Shown: positions 54,631 through 64,000 of the stretch, piece after piece
Layout: the number at the start of each line of letters is the position of its first letter
Position numbering within the stretch: position 1 is the stretch's first letter
Source of the DNA: Calvatia gigantea
Lineage: Eukaryota > Basidiomycota > Agaricomycetes > Agaricales > Lycoperdaceae
NCBI GenBank assembly: GCA_025093985.1
Contig: JACAAK010000014.1
Coordinates: 124,001 to 188,000 of the forward strand
Direction: 5' to 3'
Length of the DNA: 64,000 nucleotides
Notes under the pieces: generated by a model
Databases searched by the model: none
Seen by the model: only the letters and a program-made list of their open reading frames with translations
Told to the model about the DNA's origin: nothing
Made by a program: the position numbers and the translations under genes

Positions 54631-56029
54631 GCCCACCTCCTTGTCATGGAGTGAAGCACGCTCGTTGCGCATGGGCGGTCTGGTTGGAGGCGTAAGTGGC
54701 AATAATGCCGCTTTGGGCCTTATCCCATGTCAGCTCATGAAGCGATGTGTTCGAGGTTAGGAGTGTCTGAGCTACATGGCTCAAAGACGGGTGGAGGGAG
54801 TGGAGGAGGATCATCATTTCGATCTCTGGGGCGATGCCACTATCCATGGCGTCAAGCTGCCTGAAGATCTGCTGGAGCTCGCTCATCTTGAGCGAGGGGT
54901 CACCACCGAGAGGGAGCTCAAATGTTATTGCATGAATGAACTCATTATAGACCTGGGCTGGTCCAGGAAGGCCATATTGGCCCTGCAACTGAGACCAGAG
55001 CGCGTGAGCGTTCCGGGCTGAATACTTTAGCATGCTGTTGGGGTGTCACAACCCGTACACGCGCTCACCCGCTTCACCCGCTCTTACCCGGACTATACTT
55101 TATATTTTATTTACCATTCGCTCTCACCCGCTCTCCCCCGTCTCCCCCGCTCTCCATTCTTACTATTATGTCTGACGTTAATTTCCGATTATCCTCCTTG
55201 TACATTTCTCCAGTCGTCATACCTACTCCCGTTTCCCTTGCAATCCCTTTTACCGTTCATATCGTTCCTGTTTCACCTTATTTCTTTTAGCTAGTTGCAT
55301 TCCTGGTGTTTTTATCTAGCGGCCATACCTGGCCCGCACCTGAAGTCGTAGTAGTTTCCTTTTGTAGAACCACACTTCCTCGCGTATATAAACCGTAGCT
55401 ACTTTGCCTGTAATCCTCAGTCTGAAATCTACTTAGCGATACGCTACTTCTATCTTACCTCTGTCTCTGTCTCTGTCTCCGCCTCTGACTCTGCCCTCAT
55501 CCCTTATTCTGAAGTTAGGACCACCTGTTGGCAGGAGGGCGCAACACATACGTTGAAGCCACGGTCCTCCCGAGTTCGCCTGCCTCGTCCATCTTCGTCC
55601 ACATCCACACATCATTCCGGGCGTCTAGACTCCGGTCGTCTCACCTGCGTGACCTGCGCTTAACATGGGGAGAGTTGCCTCAATCAACCCAAGAGCTCGC
55701 ATCCGGAGGTTGTTGGCCATTCCAACACTGCGGCACTCCTCAGTAGTTGCAGGAATTGGGGTTCCTGGTCATGTGGGACGTGCCGGCGAAGTGCCGGAAG
55801 CCAGAACAGCAGGGTGAGCAGGTCCATAGAGCTGCTCATATTGTACAGGTTCGTCCTGTGCTCCAGAGAAGTCCCATCCGGTCCAAGAACAATCATTTAA
55901 GGAAATGCACATAAGTGCAGACCGAAGGTGAAGCAACCAGATGGTGTAGTTACCCATCCCAGTAAGGACGGGAAGCTGTCTGCTAGGGGTTTGTACAAAA
56001 CCCGGCAGAGCAGAAGCTGGTTTAGACAT
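53759..56029 (-). pseudogene. gag: Copia gag with poly-Gln tract, split by a solo LTR
   Basis: It starts at the ATG at 56029 (MSKPASALPGFVQ, GMGNYTIWLLHLRSAL). The frame runs to the nested LTR at 55666 with one TGA and resumes at 55043 in the correct frame (ATLP, then NSMLKYSARNAHALW), continuing through ELQQIFRQLDAM. A poly-Gln region encoded by CAG repeats follows (54525-54640), then a Lys/Gly-rich part and an acidic C-terminus ending near 53759. Stops at CFTP, QQQH and PPST sit where CGA or CAG is expected. Confidence 0.82.
55044..55665. repeat. 622-bp solo LTR nested in Copia gag
   Basis: The sequence starts TGTCACAACC and ends GCTTAACA, flanked by TGGGG at 55039-55043 and 55666-55670. 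Excision of the LTR with one target copy restores the gag frame exactly. CCGCTC-type pyrimidine-rich repeats (ACCCGCT, CTCCCCC) fill its first 120 bases. Its parent element is not in this window. Confidence 0.9.
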
Positions 56030-56227
56030 ATCTAAGAATAGAGTAAACATGCGTTAGCATCATGTAGGACTGCAGTGCATGATGCACGCATCGCAACATG
56101 GGGCAGACTCAGGGATCAAATAGACCAAAGGGCCACCGTCTCCCAGGTTGCGTACGACTGTAGCCTCCTACACTCTACCAGCGTTGCAAAGCATGGTTGG
56201 AGTGAGCGGCGGTCAGGGCCCATAACC

Positions 56228-56635
56228 TGTTAAGACGAGTACACCACGATAGCTACGCTAGTGGTGGAGGGGAGTCGTACTCACTGGGTTTGTTGAGATA
56301 CATGTTGTAGACAGTGGCTAGTGGATATCTCAGAGGAATGATGGGCAATAGAAAGACTGAATTGTCTAAGGAATGTACGCATACTACATAGGTTTTATAT
56401 ATCTAATAGTTCTGGTCTGTGCACCATTCTACCTAATACAGGTGAGGTCTTATCTGCCAGTAGCATATACAGAGCATACTGTGTACATTGTTCTATCTTA
56501 ATAGACCATGACCAGCAGCCTAGAGCATGGTCTAGTACATTGTTTGTTATCTCTCTTCAAGAGTGAAGTACTCAAGAATCCGTTTCAGCTATAAATAGAC
56601 TGAACCAACGTAGTGGTACAGATCGAGATTCAACA
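56228..56635 (-). repeat. Copia 5' LTR
   Basis: 408 bp; partner of 49210-49617. It is followed by the GAAGC target duplication at 56636-56640, after which Gypsy C gag resumes in frame. Confidence 0.95.
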
Positions 56636-59217
56636 GAAGCAGAAAACTCCAATGTACCTGTAGAACTAGTCAAATACAATGAACCTGGAGCAAACCCAAC
56701 AGGAAAAGAAGAAGTATTATCAGAACTTCTAAACAAACTCAACTTAGCAGAAAAAAAGTTAGCACACCAGGAGAATCTGACACAAGAACAAGGAGAAACT
56801 GAAACTGAATCAGAAACCAACTTTAGCACTAACTCAGACATGACTGACAATGCTATAGTACCTATAACAATACCCAGTGGGAAAGGCTTAGTGCCAGACC
56901 CCAGGTTCTTCGATAAAACTTGCACCAAATTTGACAACTGGTGGAGGGCCATGACACTTTTCATGAAGTTTAACAAAATTAGCATGGCAGACAATAAGGC
57001 CATAACAGTCCTAGCTAGACTGTGAGAAGGGACAGCAGGAGCATATGCAGCTATAAAGGTGCCACAAATCCTAGAAGGGGAAGACTCAGTAGACTGGAAG
57101 GTGTTCTCTGAGGATTTCAGGAAAACCTTCTCCAATGATGCCTTGAACAGCAAGGCAGAATGGCAGATTGAAAAATTCAAACAAGGGAACAAAAATACAG
57201 CTGACTACCTAATTGAATTTGAAGTCTTAAAAAGCAAAGCAAAGACCAATAGCAAACATGTGATGTTCTTGCTTAAAAAAATGCCAGACAAGACATCATC
57301 CATATAATCATGGGCTATCCACCCAATGCCAGACCAGATACCTACACAGAGTGGACAGAAGCCATTCGCACTATCAGACAAGGGTATGAGGCATCTAAAT
57401 ACTGCAGAGACAGAAAGACCAGCACCAGAACAACATATGGAGGAATGGGTGAACCATGGAGATGAGAAGCAGATGCTATGTCTTCAATACTAAAGGAGAA
57501 CCTAAGTGCTACAATTGTGGTATCTTCAGACATATAGCCAAAGACTGCAAGAAGCCCAAGGGGTTAATATGCTATAACTGCAGCAAGGTTGGCCACATAG
57601 CAAAAGCTTGTACTATACCCAAAAAGGTACAAATCTAAGGAGTAGAAGAAGCTGAACCAGGGGAAAGGAAGGATTTTTCTGAGGACTCTGTGTAGGTGCT
57701 GCCTCAAGAGTCAAGAAACTTGTATCTAGGATATCAGACAAATTTTACATGCTTCCTCAGAAATAAAAGCACAAATTGAACCTGAAAGGGGACATCCTAA
57801 CTCTAGGAAAAAAGATCATAGTAAACACAATTGTAGACTCAGGATGCACCACCAGCAGTATCAGTAGGAGACTAGTCAATGAAGAAAATATCCCCACACA
57901 AAAACTAGGACAACAAATTATGGTGCTAAATGCAGACAGAATGCCAAACCAAGAAGGGAAAGTAATAGAAATAGCAACCATTGACATAGACATCCAAGGA
58001 CACAAGGAAAAAATTGAGGCCTTAGTCATACAACTACAGGACAGAGTGGAGGTATTCTTGGGATACGATTGGCTAGTCAAACATAACCCAGGAGTAAACT
58101 GGAACACCAGAGAAATCAAGTTCACCTGATGTCTGCCAAGTTGTCAATTCTCCCACTGAAGTATTCACATCATGAACAAAATGCAAAGTATGGCTATCAT
58201 GGAGGACCTATGGGAAGAAGAAGAGGAGCCTGACCCAACCAAACTGGAAGACTTGCCCAACTATGTGCAACTATTTACACATTTATTCAACAAAACAACC
58301 TTTAACAAACTTCTGGAATGAATAGAGTGGGATTATGAAATTACCTTAACAAAAGATACCCCAAGAGAAATAAGTGCCAGCACATACAACATCATGATCA
58401 AGGAACAGGATGAACTCTGAGCATTCATCAAGGAAAACCTTGAATCAGGATGAATAAGACCATCAAAATTCCCATATATGGTGCCTACCTTCTTCATCCC
58501 AAAGAAAGACAGATTCAAAAGACTAATACAAGACTATTGACAGCTAAACAGTGTGGTAGTCAAGGATAAAACCCCATTACCAAGAATTGGAGAAGTTATT
58601 GACAAACTGGGCAAGGCCAAATACTTCAACAAGCTAAATATCATTTGGGGCTACAACAATGTCAGGATCAAAGAAGGAAATGAATGAAAGGTGGCATTCC
58701 TCACAAACAAGGGACTCTTCAAGCCAACAGTCATGTATTTTGGACTAAGTAACTCACCCAGGACCTTCTCTCACATAATGACAAGCATCTTCCAAGATCT
58801 GTTGTAAAATGGAGACATTGCATGGATTTATCATGACAAAATATGGAAGCTATATGGACTGCTGAAAAAGGTACTCAGTGACTGCAGACCCCAATTTGCA
58901 TCAGAATTCACCAAAGAACTATTCAAAGGACTCAGCATAGAACACAATCTATCAATAGCATATCACCCCCAGACTGATGGGCAGACTGAACACATTAATA
59001 GAGAAATGGAGACTTATATCTGCCTATACTATAACTATGACCAAGATGATTGGGCTAAATGGCTCCTGATGGCAGAGTTTCATTACAATGACAAGTAACA
59101 TGGCAGAATAGGAGAAACACCATTTTTTCTGAAATATGGAAGACACCCATGGAAGGAGAAGAATGGTGGGGCAACAAACAACCCTATGGCAACAGAGTTC
59201 CTGAAATATCTGCAGGC

Positions 59218-59747
59218 TGTTACAAACTCAACTGTGGACTAACCTTATTCCCCCTTAAATGTATTAACCTTCTTTACTTAGACCTTTCTATTTTCCCTTC
59301 TGTATACCCTAGTCTGTTCTTTATTTATTTATCACATGTATTTCTAACTTTACTTCTTATGACTCATTCTGAGTCCTGTTCCTGTTTCACCTTCTCTATT
59401 TTCTGTCATCAAACTTCTATTTACCTGTTTCCATCTTCCTATGACTCGTATTCCTTGTTCTCTATTTCTCTTACTTGTTCCCTATGAATCTGTAGCTTAC
59501 CAATTAACCCATAGTAGTCTCCCATTGACTCATACCCATTTACTATGTAATTCTCTTATCTCTTATCCGTAGCTAGTATATAACCCTAAGTAATACCATT
59601 GTATTACCTTAGATTATTCTAGTAACAAGCTTCCTTATCTTTGCTCATCTGCTACAAGGTTAACAATTTTAGGGACTGTAGTGACACTTAACTCAGACTT
59701 CTCAGACAAGTGTGAGCTTCTACTCAAGAGAGTGATCCAAAGTCTGT
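59218..59747. repeat. Probable LTR fragment between Gypsy C and Gypsy B
   Basis: At 59218 (TGTTACAAAC) the Gypsy C integrase frame stops matching its relatives. The following 530 bp are pyrimidine-rich, with no coding sequence, and contain TATATAACCC at about 59577. This looks like an LTR whose right part was interrupted by Gypsy B. No target duplication can be shown because the other end lies outside the window. Confidence 0.45.
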
Positions 59748-60054
59748 TGTTATGACCTTAGTCGGTTTAGACCTCAGGTTGCAGCTCTGGCTAAGTCTTG
59801 AGGGCGAGTAAGGGGAAGAGAACAAAGGTGGTTAAGCGTACCGAATACAACAGGGTGTATGTACGCTTAAATACGTCTAGAACTATCCGGTTGAACGGAT
59901 GGAGTAACTACATGAAACGTCCGGTCAAGGCGTGGTAGTTGGTACGAGTCATATCATTGGAGAACGCTAGACTAGAATAACTGAAACAGGTACACAGATA
60001 GTTGGGAATGTAGATTAGCACGGAACTCGTTATGATCGGTGGAAACTCATAACA
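59748..60054 (-). repeat. Gypsy B 3' LTR
   Basis: 307 bp, TGTTATG...CATAACA. It aligns with the solo LTR at 48489-48795 and the truncated LTR at 48796-49046. Confidence 0.92.
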
Positions 60055-60072
60055 ATACCCCCCGATTAGACT

Positions 60073-61059
60073 TCATGCCTCAGGAAGTTCGTCAAACTCT
60101 CCGTTGACTATGGCGGCGGCGAGGGCTTTCTTGGTGGCTCCGATGAGGTACTTTCCTTCGTTGGAGCGTGCGAAGAAGACGGGCAAGTGGCTGCGGCCAT
60201 CTTGACGGATAGGGACTGGGACTCTGTTGAAGGGGAACTCGGTGATGGTTGAGTTGTCCCAGTAGCTCTTGACTATCGCTTTCCAATAATGTTGGTCCTT
60301 TTCTTGGCCTGGTAGTACACTGCGGAATCTTGCTGGTGGGAGAAAAACCGATACGATCTGTGGTGGGGTGATGGTCTTTATGAATCGTCGGAGTGCGTTG
60401 ACTTCCTCTTTCATTGAGACGGTGGTTTCTTCATCCATGGGCGTGTCTGCTCGTTTGGTTGGTGGGGAATGGATGGTGGTGTGTAGGTCAGCGAGAGTGA
60501 CTCCAATGCGTGTAACGAGTTGCTCGATGTCTGGGTCTTCCGTGGTTTTGTCGCGTCCTAGTAAGTTCATAGCGACGTCTGCGAGTTCTAGGAAGATATC
60601 GGCGATATCGAGGTGGTTGAATACCTCTAGAGCGAGGTCAACACGGCTCTGAAGGCTGTGAACTCGACTTTGTTCGCTGGGTGTGAGGGTGGATAATTCT
60701 AACGCGCGGAAGATGGCGGGGATATGTTGGCTTGTGGAGGATGATGCGTTGGTGAACCCAGCGTACATGTCCGCGAAAGTGATGCAAGCGGTGGCAAGGG
60801 TGATATGTCGGTTTACTGCGAGTCGTTTGTTTTGGGCCGTGATTGTTTCTACTTCGTCGTTTGTGGCTTTGTTGACATCTTTGAGGAGGGCCTCGAGGAG
60901 TCCTTGTGCTGGGGATGGGGTGGTTGCAAGGTTGTAGCGGGTGCCTTGGGGTGCGGGTGCTTGGCTGTTGCCTGGCTTTGGGAGGGGGACTGAGGAGATC
61001 GTGGTCGGGTTGGGGTGGACGAGGGAGTTGATAGAGATGCGGTTGGCTTGGGAGGACAT
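60073..61059 (-). CDS. Gypsy B third ORF
   Basis: 328 codons from ATG 61059 (MSSQANRISINSLVHPN) to a stop at 60073. It lies 6 nt after the pol stop and in the same frame. The N-terminal 60 residues are Pro/Ser-rich; a helical middle follows (LLEALLKDVNKATNDEVET, DLALEVFNHLDIADIFLELA), and the C-terminal part includes YWKAIVKSYWDNS and FFARSNEGKYLIGATKK. There are no Cys knuckles and no membrane segment, so it is not env-like. It is fully open although pol has a stop. It could be a structural or accessory protein; no family is recognised. Confidence 0.8.
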   Translation of the reverse strand: MSSQANRISINSLVHPNPTTISSVPLPKPGNSQAPAPQGTRYNLATTPSPAQGLLEALLKDVNKATNDEVETITAQNKRLAVNRHITLATACITFADMYAGFTNASSSTSQHIPAIFRALELSTLTPSEQSRVHSLQSRVDLALEVFNHLDIADIFLELADVAMNLLGRDKTTEDPDIEQLVTRIGVTLADLHTTIHSPPTKRADTPMDEETTVSMKEEVNALRRFIKTITPPQIVSVFLPPARFRSVLPGQEKDQHYWKAIVKSYWDNSTITEFPFNRVPVPIRQDGRSHLPVFFARSNEGKYLIGATKKALAAAIVNGEFDELPEA

Positions 61060-61065
61060 GTTTGG

Positions 61066-63987
61066 CTAATATCTTTGTCTGGGGTTTGACTTGGCTGATG
61101 TTTTCCTGGATTTCTTGCCCCCCCTCTTATAGGTATCCTCCGGATGCCTTTTGTGGTACTCCGCTATCGCGTCTCGGGCATTTTGCAAGTTTGACTCTGC
61201 TGTCCACGTATCTTCTTCGTTGCTGTATCCTTTCCAGTGTATAAGGAATTGATATCCCCTTCCTTTTCGTCGTTTTCCTCGGACTTCTTCCACTTCGTAT
61301 TCTTCTTCATTGTTGATGATCATTGGTTCGGGCGCCAGTGCTTCTCTCTGGATGCGGAATGATGTTTTTTGTGCCGGGGTCAGTAGTTGCTCGTTAAATA
61401 CATCATGGATGGCCCATCCTTCTGGTATCGCCAGCCGATATGCCGCTTCCCCTATTTTTTCCTTAATTCGGAAAGGTCCATACCTTTTTTGGCCTAGCTT
61501 CTTTGATGACTGATTGGTATGGATGTTGGTGTTTTCTAGCCATACTTCATCATTGATCTGATATGTCCTCGTGTTCATCTTGCTGTTATCGTGTGTCCGT
61601 TTCATCTTTTCTTGGTATGATCGTAGTGCGGAAGTGGCATTGTCTCTTGCATTCTGGAGTTGTTTTAGGAACTCCGTGCTGCTAGGGTTGTTCGTTGTTC
61701 CGTTTTCCTTTCCTTTCCAGGGGTGTCTTCCATAGTTCAGGTAGAACGGTGTCATCTGAGTGCCGGTGTGCTTCTTGTCATTGTATTGGAATTCGGCCAT
61801 GGGTAGCCATTTCGCCCAGTCGTTTTGGTCGTAGTTGCAGTATATCCTCAGGTATGTTTCGACTTCTCTGTTAATCCTTTCTGTCTGTCTGTCAGTCTGT
61901 GGGTGATAGGCCGTTGATAGGTTTCGTTCTATCCCTAGTCCTTTGAACAGTTCTCCAGTGAATTCGGACGCAAACTGTGGTCCTCGGTCACTAAGGACTT
62001 TCCTCAGTATTCCGTGTAGCTTCCATATTTCATCTCGGTAGTGCTGTGCTAGTTCTTTTGAGGAAACATCCGTCCTTGTCGCTATGAGTCGTATCATTTT
62101 CGAGAACCGGTCGACAATGACTAGGATAGCGTCCTTCCCTTCTGATTCGGGTAATGGCCCAATGAGGTCGATGCTTACTTCTTCCCATGGGCCGTTGGGG
62201 ATGGGAAGCGGGTGTAGCGGTGTCTTTAGAGGTGTCTTGCGTGGCTTATTTCGTTGGCAATTTTGGCATCCTCTGATGTACTTTTGGACGTCCGTTCGGA
62301 TTGCCGGCCACCAGTAATCTCTGGTCACCAACTCGATCATTCGATGTTGTCCCGGGTGCCCTGCATCAGGGGCGTCATGATACTGGTGTAGTATTTCTTC
62401 TCTGAGTGTCGGTTCGGGTGGTACATACATGCTGGCATTTTTGTAGATTATTCCGTCGTGTTCGGTGATGTCAGGATCTTGGCTGCGTATTTTTTGGATG
62501 ATGGCCGTTTCTTGTCCTTTGTTCGCCTTGATTCGTTCTTTGAGGGTGGGTTTCATAAACAGTTCGGCGCAGAGTAAGATGGTCCCTTCTGATGGTTCGT
62601 TGTCTTTTTTGTTTGTTAGCCAAGTTTCTCGGATCATGGTGACTAGTTTCTCCTCTTCCTGTTCTGGCTCTTGGTAGATTCTGGAGAGGAGGTCCGCTTT
62701 TGTGTTTGTTTTTCCCGGTACGTGGCGCAGTGTGAAGTCATAGTCTTGTAGCCGTAGGTACCATCTAGCTTGTCGGCTGTTTAGTTTCTGGGGTTCTCTG
62801 TAGTATTTCAGATTTTCGTGGTCGGTCCAGATTTCGAATTTCTCTTCTGCGTCTAGTAGGTAGTGTCGCCATTCCTTTAGTGCATGCATGATAGCCAGTA
62901 GTTCTTTGTCGTAGATTTCATAATTCCGTTCTGCTGGTGAAAGTGTGCGGGATGTGAAGGCGATGGGGTGCCATTTGGAATTTTGTTCTTGTGAGAGTAC
63001 TCCCCCTAGTGCGTAGTTTGATGCGTCGACTTCTACCCGGAATTGACCTTTTCTCTGGGGTAGTGTTAAGGTGGGTTCTTCTGTGATTCACTGCTTTAGT
63101 TCGTCGAACGCTGACTGTTGCTCCTCTTTCCATTCCCACTCCTCTGATCCTTTCAGCTTGTTCAATGGGGCCGCTATCTTGCTGAAGTTTTTTATAAATC
63201 GGTGGTAGTAGTTGGCAAAACCAAGGAATCTTTCTATTCCTTTTTTGTTGTGTGGTTGGGGCCATTCTCGTACCAATTTTACCTTTTCAGCCTCCATTTC
63301 AATGCGTCCGTGTCCTACTGTTACTCCTAGCATTGGGATTTCTTCGGCGTCGAAGATGCATTTGGATCGTTTGAAGCACAGGTTGTGTTCGGCTGCTCTT
63401 TCTAGGAATCGGATGGTTCGTTCTTGTAATTGCTCTCTGGTGTCTCCCGGGATTGCAAAGTCGTCCATATAGTTTACTATGTCTCCGTTGCATAACAAGT
63501 CTCGGAAGATACTCGCCATCATTCTTGAGAACGTTCCAGGTGAATTGCTGAGACCGAAAAACATTACTGTAGGTTCGAATAGCCCTTCGTTGGTTAGGAA
63601 GGCTGCTTTCCACTCGTCTCCTTCTTTGATTCGGACGTTGTTGTAGCCCCAAATGATGTCCAGTTTGTTGAAATATTTGGCTTTTCCTAATTTGTCAATG
63701 ACTTCTCCGATTCGAGGTAGCGGTGTTTTATCCTTGATGACTACGTTATTTAATCGTCGGTAATCTTGAATGAGTCGTTTTGAGCCATCCTTTTTTGGGA
63801 TGAAAAAGGTGGGTGCAGCATAAGGTGATTTCGATGGTCGTATTCGTCCTGACTCGAGGTTTTCTTTGACAAATGTCTTGAGCTCGTCCTGTTCTTTGAT
63901 CATCATGTTGTAAGTTCCTGCATTGATTTCCTTGGGCGCGTCTTCTGTTAGAATTATCTCGTGGTCCCATTCTGTTCGTTCTGGCAA
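61066..63987 (-). pseudogene. pol: Gypsy B pol (RT-RNase H-integrase-chromodomain), partial
   Basis: One minus-strand frame entering from the window edge: RT (FFIPKKDGSKRLIQDYRRLN, VNYMDDFAIPG), RNase H (DHENLKYYREP, LLSRIY), HHCC domain (HDAPDAGHPG...CQNCQ), integrase core (SIDLIGPLP, LSDRGPQFASE, PQTDRQTERINRE) and a chromodomain (EYEVEEVRGKR...FLIHWKGYSNEEDTWT) close to the C-terminus. One TGA at 63088-63090 interrupts it where related copies suggest Arg (CGA). It ends with TAG at 61066-61068, directly before the third ORF. Confidence 0.93.
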
Positions 63988-64000
63988 CTTGTCGAATGTA

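Larger units (their letters stand above)
49210..56635 (-). mobile_element. Complete Ty1/Copia retrotransposon
   Basis: 7,426 bp with 408-bp LTRs (49210-49617 and 56228-56635, TGTTAAG...TTCAACA) and the duplicated target GAAGC (49205-49209 and 56636-56640). Coding is on the minus strand in Copia order: gag, protease, integrase, RT, RNase H. The LTRs differ at 17 positions, all transitions. Gag is split by a nested solo LTR, and several stops interrupt pol, so the copy is inactive. Confidence 0.95.
48796..59217 (+). mobile_element. Degenerate Ty3/Gypsy element (Gypsy C), split by Copia
   Basis: A 5'-truncated LTR (48796-49046) is followed by gag sequence that reads across the Copia insertion (EVIDNESETSDKEEA before, ENSNVPVELVKY after). 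Later come gag (WWRAMTLFMKFNK, DYLIEFEVLKSKAK), two CCHC knuckles ([28 protein letters not shown]), protease (VDSGCTTSSIS) and RT (FFIPKKD, WGYNNVRIKEG) with many stops. RT then jumps directly to integrase (KIWKLYGLLKKVLSDCRPQF), so the RNase H and integrase N-terminus are deleted. Sequence is close to Gypsy B but older. Confidence 0.85.
59748..64000 (-). mobile_element. Ty3/Gypsy chromovirus-type element (Gypsy B), cut by window end
   Basis: Its 3' LTR is at 59748-60054 (307 bp). A G6 polypurine run sits immediately inside the LTR (minus strand, about 60057-60062), the expected PPT position. Reading on the minus strand are RT, RNase H, integrase with chromodomain and a third ORF. Gag, protease and the 5' LTR are beyond 64000. 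Only one stop is seen in pol, so this copy is the youngest-looking of its family here. Confidence 0.93.

Overview
This window is nuclear DNA of a filamentous fungus, most likely a mushroom-forming basidiomycete (Agaricomycetes). The evidence is the gene architecture (many 42-95 nt GT-AG introns), a FunK1-type fungal protein kinase, tandem F-box paralogues, a group III hybrid histidine kinase, chromodomain Ty3/Gypsy elements and a Helitron helicase fragment. The species cannot be named from the sequence. I saw no rRNA, tRNA, CRISPR or prokaryotic-style operon.

Gene-bearing left half (about 1-26 kb). 1014-4190 (+) encodes a GDP-mannose-3,5-epimerase-like domain fused to two glycosyltransferase-like regions and a hydrophobic tail; a 48-nt in-frame intron hides in its NAD-binding loop. 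4447-8888 (+) holds three related F-box loci: one complete except that its start codon reads TTG, and two relics. 9923-10675 (-) is a four-exon gene for a 187-residue two-TM protein with a Cys-rich tail. 11077-17888 (-) holds three tandem histidine-phosphatase (phosphoglycerate-mutase-like) genes. Each can be reconstructed as nine exons; the second and third are intact and recently duplicated, and the first carries a one-base insertion. 18515-23909 (-) is an 11-exon, about 1,580-residue Nik1/Os-1-type histidine kinase. A small uncharacterised gene follows at 25326.

Transposon-rich right half (about 26-64 kb). Gypsy element A (28805-38865, -) is complete, with 515-bp LTRs, a GATCC target duplication and a third ORF with three CCHC motifs after the integrase. 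It interrupts an unrecognised minus-strand reading frame. Next come a gutted 2-oxoglutarate-oxygenase-like pseudogene, an SNF2 relic and an intact 804-residue FunK1 kinase gene (42724-45494, +). A fold-back element, a second TIR element and a Helitron helicase fragment lie at 45.8-48.5 kb. From 48.5 kb there is a nested stack: a degenerate Gypsy C (+) is split by a complete Copia element (49210-56635, -, TSD GAAGC), whose gag is itself split by a 622-bp solo LTR (TSD TGGGG). Gypsy B (59748 to beyond the window end, -) follows, with its own in-frame third ORF behind pol.

A theme across the elements is C-to-T decay. All 3 differences between the Gypsy A LTRs, and 15 of 17 between the Copia LTRs, sit at CpG sites or at TG/CA pairs derivable from CpG. 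Nearly all premature stops in the element genes are CGA, CAG or CAA codons changed by C to T. The host genes are separate transcription units; I see no evidence that they act in one pathway.
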